From an uncultured Lachnospiraceae bacterium (lineage in GTDB: Bacteria; Bacillota; Clostridia; Lachnospirales; Lachnospiraceae): a stretch of 5,449 nucleotides of DNA. The position numbers and the translations under genes are program-made. Below, piece after piece: positions 4,770 to 5,449 of the stretch; position 1 is the stretch's first letter; each line of letters starts with the position of its first letter. Location of the stretch: NCBI GenBank assembly GCA_910579495.1, contig CAJTVD010000135.1:1-5449 (forward strand), written 5' to 3'. The notes beneath the pieces were generated by a model. That model saw only the letters and a program-made list of their open reading frames with translations. It did no database searches and had not been told where the DNA came from.

Positions 4770-5246
4770 ATGCAGGAGGAAGTGACACAGAAAACGATTG
4801 CCCTTGTGTTCAAATCTTCCCGGCTGACTGCCGACGTGCTGAAAAAGGCTATGAAGATGTATCTGGAACACCGGAAACAGGGAAAGCAGATGCCGCATGG
4901 GAAAATATCAGTGAAAGAGCTGGTCGGTCAGGGTATGGGCGCTTCGAGCATTGAGGTGACGGATAACAACATCAAGTCCTTTGAGAGAGTGGCAAAGAAG
5001 TACAACGTGCAGTTCGCTGTGAAAAAGGACAAGACGGAAAAGCCGCCGAAGCACATCGTATTATTCAAGGGCAAAGATGCCGACGTGATAACGCAGGCAT
5101 TTAAGGAGTTTGTAAAAGTTAATGAGAAAAAGCATAACCGCATCTCCGTAAAGGAGAAGCTGGCAGAGTTCCGGGAGCAGTTGGGAAAGGACAAAAACCG
5201 GGAGAGGGCAAGGGAACACCAGAAGGACAGGGGGCAGTCATTATGA
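4770..5246 (+). CDS. pcfB: PcfB family protein (DUF3801), conjugation accessory
   Basis: This is a small protein of the PcfB/DUF3801 family, encoded directly upstream of VirD4-type coupling proteins in Gram-positive conjugative elements. In pCF10, PcfB acts with the coupling protein PcfC in substrate recruitment. The 158 residues fit the family. Recognisable parts are the N-terminal QKTIALVFKSSRLTADVLKKAM (about 7-28), the GKISVKELVGQG turn (44-55), and the conserved HIVLFKGKDADVITQAFKEF block (about 95-114). The C-terminal 40 residues are highly charged (KEKLAEFREQLGKDKNRERAREHQKDRG) and probably disordered or helical. The start at ATG 4770 has AAGGAGG at 4757-4763. It overlaps the next gene by 4 bases (ATGA), so the two are translationally coupled. 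Upstream lies the Pro-Pro-stop leader ORF, a possible control point. Biochemical role is taken from the family. Confidence 0.9.
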   Translation: MQEEVTQKTIALVFKSSRLTADVLKKAMKMYLEHRKQGKQMPHGKISVKELVGQGMGASSIEVTDNNIKSFERVAKKYNVQFAVKKDKTEKPPKHIVLFKGKDADVITQAFKEFVKVNEKKHNRISVKEKLAEFREQLGKDKNRERAREHQKDRGQSL

Positions 5247-5449
5247 GTAAAATCGTAGAGGGCATTGCCAAAGACTTAAAATCAATCCCCGAAAAGCTAA
5301 AGGCAAAGACGGGGAATATTGACAAAAAGAAACTTATCCTTATGAACCTCCCCTATGTGCTTGCCGGGTATTTCTGCGACAAAATTGCGTGGCTGTGGCG
5401 GGTATCGCCAGGGCAGGACGCTTCCGCAAAGATGATGGCGGTTATGGCG
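5243..5449 (+). CDS. virD4: VirD4/TraG-like type IV coupling protein (3' partial)
   Basis: Only the first 69 residues are in the window. The N-terminal MSKIVEGIAK region is followed by LMNLPYVLAGYFCDKIAWLW (about 33-52), the first membrane helix, and VSPGQDASAKMMAVM. The pattern NLPYVLxxYxxDK...RxxPGxDxSAK is the typical start of Firmicute ICE VirD4-like coupling proteins of the Tn1549 type. A full protein would have about 600 residues with Walker A and B in the downstream ATPase domain, neither visible here. It would be a membrane-bound hexameric ATPase that delivers the relaxase-DNA substrate to the mating channel. The ATG at 5243 overlaps the PcfB-family stop (5244-5246), with a purine-rich GGACAGGGGG upstream. 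The call depends on the N-terminal pattern and on synteny with PcfB. Confidence 0.85.
   Translation, partial: MSKIVEGIAKDLKSIPEKLKAKTGNIDKKKLILMNLPYVLAGYFCDKIAWLWRVSPGQDASAKMMAVMA

Noticed and set aside
4732..4785. Read-through or recoding of the leader TGA into a longer peptide
   Set aside because: The frame after TGA (RGYSNKKEGGKPCRRK then stop) is short and runs through the SD and start of the next gene. No selenocysteine-type element or family match is visible.
5321..5329. GACAAAAAG, a third partial match to the hairpin element core
   Set aside because: Only nine A-rich bases match, they lie inside the coupling-protein coding region and no stem can form.
1..5449. CRISPR array, tRNA/rRNA genes, transposase or integrase, and attachment sites
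   Set aside because: No evenly spaced long repeats, no cloverleaf or rRNA-like segments and no recombinase motifs were seen. The attachment sites of the presumed ICE would lie outside this window.

Overview
The window reads as an internal piece of an integrative and conjugative element (ICE) or related conjugative element from a gut Firmicute, most likely a clostridium of the Lachnospiraceae or Ruminococcaceae type. The evidence is the gene content (ParA, ParB, DUF6017-type replication protein, PcfB/DUF3801 protein, VirD4-like coupling protein), strong AAGGAGG-type ribosome binding sites, tightly packed genes all on the + strand, and roughly balanced base composition. The set resembles the Tn1549/CTn family of elements. 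That assignment rests on recognising the protein families, not on a database search.

Layout. (1) Positions 1-2843 form a partition and replication module: parA (5' end outside the window), parB (overlapping parA by 11 bases) and a DUF6017 replication protein that starts 2 bases after the parB stop. The middle of the replication gene holds a cluster of five degenerate iteron-like repeats and two dyads, a good candidate for an origin inside the gene. parB contains a near-perfect 20-base palindrome that could be a parS-like site. (2) Positions 2844-3975 hold accessory genes: a small acidic protein (122 aa) and a basic zinc-ribbon protein (about 176 aa, probable TTG start, own extended -10 promoter), closed by a strong hairpin-plus-T-tract terminator. 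(3) Positions 3975-5449 are the start of the transfer module: an unrecognised membrane-anchored protein (219 aa), a 12-codon leader-type ORF ending Pro-Pro-stop inside a hairpin, then the PcfB-family protein and the start of the VirD4-like coupling protein, which overlap by 4 bases.

How it fits together. ParA/ParB and the replication protein would maintain the excised circular form, while PcfB and VirD4 would bring the relaxase-DNA complex to the transfer channel. Two nearly identical palindromic hairpin elements (2881-2905 and 3975-3999) sit just upstream of the 122-aa and 219-aa genes. They may coordinate these genes or may bracket a cassette. The Pro-Pro-stop leader ORF directly ahead of the coupling-protein genes is the most intriguing item and suggests translational or attenuation control of conjugation. 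No rRNA, tRNA, CRISPR array, transposase or integrase is visible. No gene-free stretch exceeds 300 bases.
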